NCBI GenBank assembly: GCA_947685225.1
Contig: CANTUV010000009.1
Coordinates: 5,642,001 to 5,706,000 of the forward strand
From: Garcia nutans
Lineage: Eukaryota > Streptophyta > Magnoliopsida > Malpighiales > Euphorbiaceae
Direction: 5' to 3'
DNA length: 64,000 nt
The notes beneath the pieces were generated by a model. The model searched no databases. It was not told where the DNA came from and saw nothing but the letters and a program-made list of their open reading frames with translations. The position numbers and the translations under genes are program-made. This document shows, in pieces, positions 60,796-64,000 of this stretch (positions within the stretch are counted from its first letter, which is position 1; every line of letters starts with the position of its first letter).

Positions 60796-63370
60796 TATGT
60801 CTAAATAAATGAAGTATCTTCGACTCCAACTCAACGGACCTTCCTTAGCTTGAATGTTGCTTTTCAATTTTATTTTCTTTAATATTTAATTGGAACAATG
60901 TGTTTTTCAAATTTAAATTTGTTTGAATAAATTACTTTCATCAAATATTTTGTTGGTCTTTATTCATTTTGGTGCTCAACCAATGAAAAATCTAGCTTGA
61001 TGTTCATGAATTAATATATCTATGCATCATGATTCGAATGACTTTACAAGATGAGGGAATTATTCTATAGCATTAAGTTGTGTATGCTTACTTAGAGAGG
61101 GCTCCTGCATAATTACCTTTGCTAGGTCCTAGTCAGTCTTAGAACATGCTTTGACAAACTTTCGAGGCGAAATTGAACTCTACTTATTTAAGGGAGAGAT
61201 GATCTAGGCATTGTTTGGTTAGCCAACAACTAGTATCCACCCTATTAAATATCAATCCCTAGTTGTCCCTTTGAGCTTTCATAAAATTTTATCTTTCTTT
61301 TCATTGGCATATAATCCCAACAATCTATCTTTAGCTATTGTGATACTTTTGACAAGTCTTATGATCACTAAGGTGAAGAGGCAAGAAGATCAAAGAAAGG
61401 AATGAATAATCAAGATCATAAGGATAGTTGATGTTCTCAAGACCATAAGGGTAGTTGAAGTTCACCTAATATCTCCAATCTATCAAGACAACATCATAGT
61501 AGCAAATGATTTATCCCTGTTAAAGAAGATTTATGTCACTCCACTCATCCATTGTTAGAAACCCAAGTTGGTACAAACAAGACAACTCTTTTAGAGCTAG
61601 AACAAAAAAAAAGAGAAGAAAAGAAAATAAGAAAAATGAGAGAAAGGAAAAAAAAAGAAGAAAAAAAAAAGAAAAAAAAGACAAAGAAAAAAAGACAAAG
61701 AAAAAAAGAAAAGAAGAAAAATAAAACCTAAAAAGGCGGTTCAAAAAGCCAATTGAGTTCTCTTTTACCTAAGGCAATAAAAGGCTTCCATTTGGTTTAT
61801 AAGGACATTTTGACTTGAATTGGTCCAACCCAACCAAAGATTCAATCAAAATTGGAGAAAAAAAAGGAGAAAGACCATCCAGTTCTTGAAAGTTCTGTAC
61901 TTGATAGTCCTACAAGGAAGAAGGACAAAATGATAAAATGCTTAAAGAAAGGGAAGAGTAAGAAAAATAACAAGAAAGAAAAGGGAGAAGAAGAAAAGAA
62001 ACAAATTTGGGTACCAAACTTTTTGCAAAGGCAAAGACTATCCCAATCAAGATTCAGGTTAACGCCAAAAAGAAAGAAGGATGTTCAAAGCTATATCTTT
62101 TCATGATCCCAACTCTCTAAAGTTCCAACAAGCAGTTTGTAGTGTGAAGGTTTGTCCTTTGTGTCACACCGGCACTAATCTCAAAATGGCCTTCATTTCA
62201 ACCCGTGTCCCTTATAGACCCCATTTCAAGCCTATCAAAGACCTGTTGATCTCTCTTGGCAGGTAGAGCTTATTAGTAGAGATAGTTTGAATAAGCATGC
62301 ATATGAGATAGACAATATTCAAACTCAAATGAGACCTTTGGCCAAGTAATGTGTATGTGCCTATCTGAAGTGCAACAATTCTTGCTTAAATAGAAATGAT
62401 TCCCGAGTTTAGTACGGTAACTAGGGTTGTCATGTTATAGATATGTTAATTTGGAAAATCAAGTCCTGAGATACATTGATATTAATTTGGCAAAGACAAC
62501 ATTTGATTTCAAAATCAAAATTCAAAATTGAAAATTCAAAAAAAAAAGGAAAAAAAAATTACAAAGCCTTCAAGTTAAGGGAAGTATGTCGAATCATTGA
62601 ACCTCCAAAGGACGCATTGGGCAAGGAAAATGATTACTGGCAAGGTCATGAAGAAGCTACCAACTGACATGCTGAATCATAATTTAAAATGGATGTATCT
62701 TTGCTGTTTGGGGCCTCCATTATTCATATTTTTAACATCTTGAAGATAAAAGCCATAAATGTGGGGCATTGTGTCATTCCAATGCAAGACCTGAACAAGC
62801 ATCTGAAAGAAACCAATGAGAACACTTCTGCTGATCACCTCGGTCTGTGAGTCGATGGAATGACTGTAAGTACCATTCATGCATATCATGTATACATGAG
62901 CATATCACATCGCATTTTCTTATCTTGTATTGTATATTCTTTATTAAGGTGAACATCAAACACCCTGTGAAGTAAACAATCTAAAGAAGATATCAAATCA
63001 GGGGCATGGAAAGCCCATTGCTTGAGAAAGTTCCAGTAATTTTGCAAAGAGAAGAAATGCGTGCTTTTGAGAAGAATTAGACAACAAAAACATCAATCAG
63101 AGCCCGCATAGAAAAATCATGGGTTTGAGCCTACACAGGGGACATAGTTTCTCCTTTTCAATTTTTGAGTTTATGCATGAATAAAACATTTTGAGACTTA
63201 TTTTTTATATTTTACCATGCAGGGAGGCAAGGAGAGGATATGAAGGCTAGCTAAAAAGAGCTGATTTTTTTTGCAAAAGTGCAAAGGAAGAACAAAAAAG
63301 AATGAAAAAAGAAGAAAATTAGAATTCTCAAAAGAATGAAGATGCAAAAGACAAAAGATCAGTCCAGCTA
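60796..63370 (+). other. Non-coding 3' part of the right-hand retroelement
   Basis: No protease, reverse transcriptase, RNase H or integrase motif is readable. It contains a strongly purine-rich stretch (61605-61730, AAAAAGA-type) and further A/G-rich DNA to about 62000. Short open frames rich in Lys and Glu follow from that composition. Confidence 0.6.
61605..61730. repeat. Polypurine low-complexity tract
   Basis: Almost purely A and G on the plus strand (aagaaaaaaaaaagaaa type). The ORFs on both strands across it are artefacts. Confidence 0.9.
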
Positions 63371-63383
63371 AAAGAGCTGAAGC

Positions 63384-63760
63384 TAGGGTAAAGACCCGAC
63401 CTCCAATGGTTAAAGATCCATGTTTCGAGGGTAAAGACCCGACCTTTAGTGGATAAAGATCTATGTTTCAAGGGTAAAGACCCGACCTCCAATGGATAAA
63501 GATCCACATTTCAAGGGATAAAGATCCATGTTTCAAGGGTAAAGACCCAACCTCTAGTGGATTAAGATCTATGTTTCAAGGGTAAAGACCCAACCTCCAA
63601 TGGATAAAGATCCACATTTCAAGGGTAAAGACCCGATTTTCAATGGATAAAGATCCATGTTTCAAGGGTAAAGACCCGACCTCCAATGGATAAAGATCCA
63701 TGTTTCAAGGGTAAAAACCCGGCCTCCAATGGATAAAGATCCATATCCGATCTCCAAGGA
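63384..63760 (+). repeat. 43-bp minisatellite (about eight to nine units)
   Basis: The unit reads approximately gggtaaagacccgacctcca then atggataaagatccatgtttcaa. Copies differ by a few substitutions (gaccc, aaccc; ccatg, ccaca). One partial unit (aagggataaagatccatg) is inserted near 63517. The array decays after 63760 into shorter gaagatcc-type motifs up to about 63850. Confidence 0.92.
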
Positions 63761-63912
63761 TGAAGATTCATTTCCAAAGGTGAAGATCCGATGCTAAGAA
63801 TGAAGATCCAAGGTCCAACGATAAAGATCCATTTTGAGGGTGAAGAACCACAATGCATAGAATAGCCGGAGCAGTCAGACTTCTCAACTGATAAAAGGTC
63901 AGTGAAACTCAG

Positions 63913-64000
63913 TCTCGGGTCCAAGCACCTAAATTCAATTTAGTCTCGGGTCCAAGTATCCAAATCAAATCAATCTCGGGTCCAAGTACCCAATCTCGGA
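63913..64000 (+). repeat. Second tandem array (TCTCGGGTCCAAG units), cut by the window end
   Basis: tctcggg or tctcgga occurs at 63913, 63944, 63974 and 63994, giving periods of 31, 30 and 20 bp. The array continues past the window. Confidence 0.85.

Larger units (their letters stand above)
56582..64000 (+). mobile_element. Ogre/Tat-like LTR element with deleted gag, truncated by the window end
   Basis: It consists of a 5' LTR (56582-58861), a tRNA-Arg-type primer site (58863-58880), a leader of about 1.1 kb, a gag derivative (60013-60795), then about 3.2 kb without recognisable coding sequence, ending in tandem repeats. Reverse transcriptase, integrase and protease are not seen, and the gag lacks its core, so this copy is non-autonomous and presumably relies on related elements. 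The 3' LTR lies beyond the window. Confidence 0.78.

Noticed and set aside
61533..62106. Lys/Glu-rich ORFs and their Phe-rich minus-strand counterpart
   Set aside because: They follow from the polypurine tract of the retroelement.
63384..63760. Regular repeats that might be taken for a CRISPR array
   Set aside because: Units are contiguous 43-bp tandem copies without unique spacers, in a plant retroelement.
63640..63924. 94-codon minus-strand ORF with internal repeats
   Set aside because: It is the reverse reading of the 43-bp minisatellite.

Overview
The window is nuclear DNA of a flowering plant, probably a eudicot. It is very AT-rich, has two intron-containing plant genes, and is otherwise filled with plant transposable elements (L1 and RTE LINEs, Ogre/Tat-like LTR elements, solo LTRs, and Stowaway-, Tourist- and Mutator-like short elements). 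I found no prokaryotic features, CRISPR arrays, rRNA or convincing tRNA genes. The species cannot be fixed from the sequence.

Layout. 1-6.6 kb: a decayed minus-strand Ogre/Tat-like retroelement, read from its tRNA-Arg-type primer site (6067-6084) through an uncharacterised acidic-tailed ORF, a DUF7745-type ORF split by a solo LTR (878-2556), and the start of gag at the window edge. 6.6-10.2 kb: AT- and T-rich filler with two (TAA)n tracts. 10.27-11.3 kb: an RTE-clade LINE fragment. 11.45-19.56 kb: an old element with long inverted arms. Its right arm carries a nearly complete L1 LINE (13177-18851, 14-bp target duplications) and its interior a small hAT-like element. 19.6-28.9 kb: AT-rich DNA with Tourist-, Mutator- and Stowaway-like short elements. 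28.9-31.8 kb: a solo LTR on the minus strand.

34.9-38.5 kb: the main host gene, an 11-exon secreted subtilase with an open frame of 769 codons and all catalytic residues. 39.5-41.3 kb: a minus-strand two-exon gene for a 148-residue coiled-coil protein of unknown function, tail-to-tail with the subtilase. 43.9-45.05 kb: a fold-back element with arms of about 450 bp. 46.6-52.7 kb: a second, older L1 LINE on the minus strand. 53.7-56.58 kb: a short non-autonomous LTR element on the minus strand. From 56582 to the window end: a plus-strand Ogre/Tat-like element with intact 5' LTR and primer site, a gag lacking its core, no pol in the visible 3.2 kb, and tandem repeats in its 3' part.

The two host genes form an island of about 6.5 kb between transposon-dense flanks. 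I see no convincing new defence or metabolic system. The most unusual items are the two-ORF arrangement upstream of gag in the left element, the gag-deleted element with minisatellites on the right, the L1 inside the long-inverted-arm element, and the GC-rich hairpin or repeat clusters in otherwise AT-rich LTRs.
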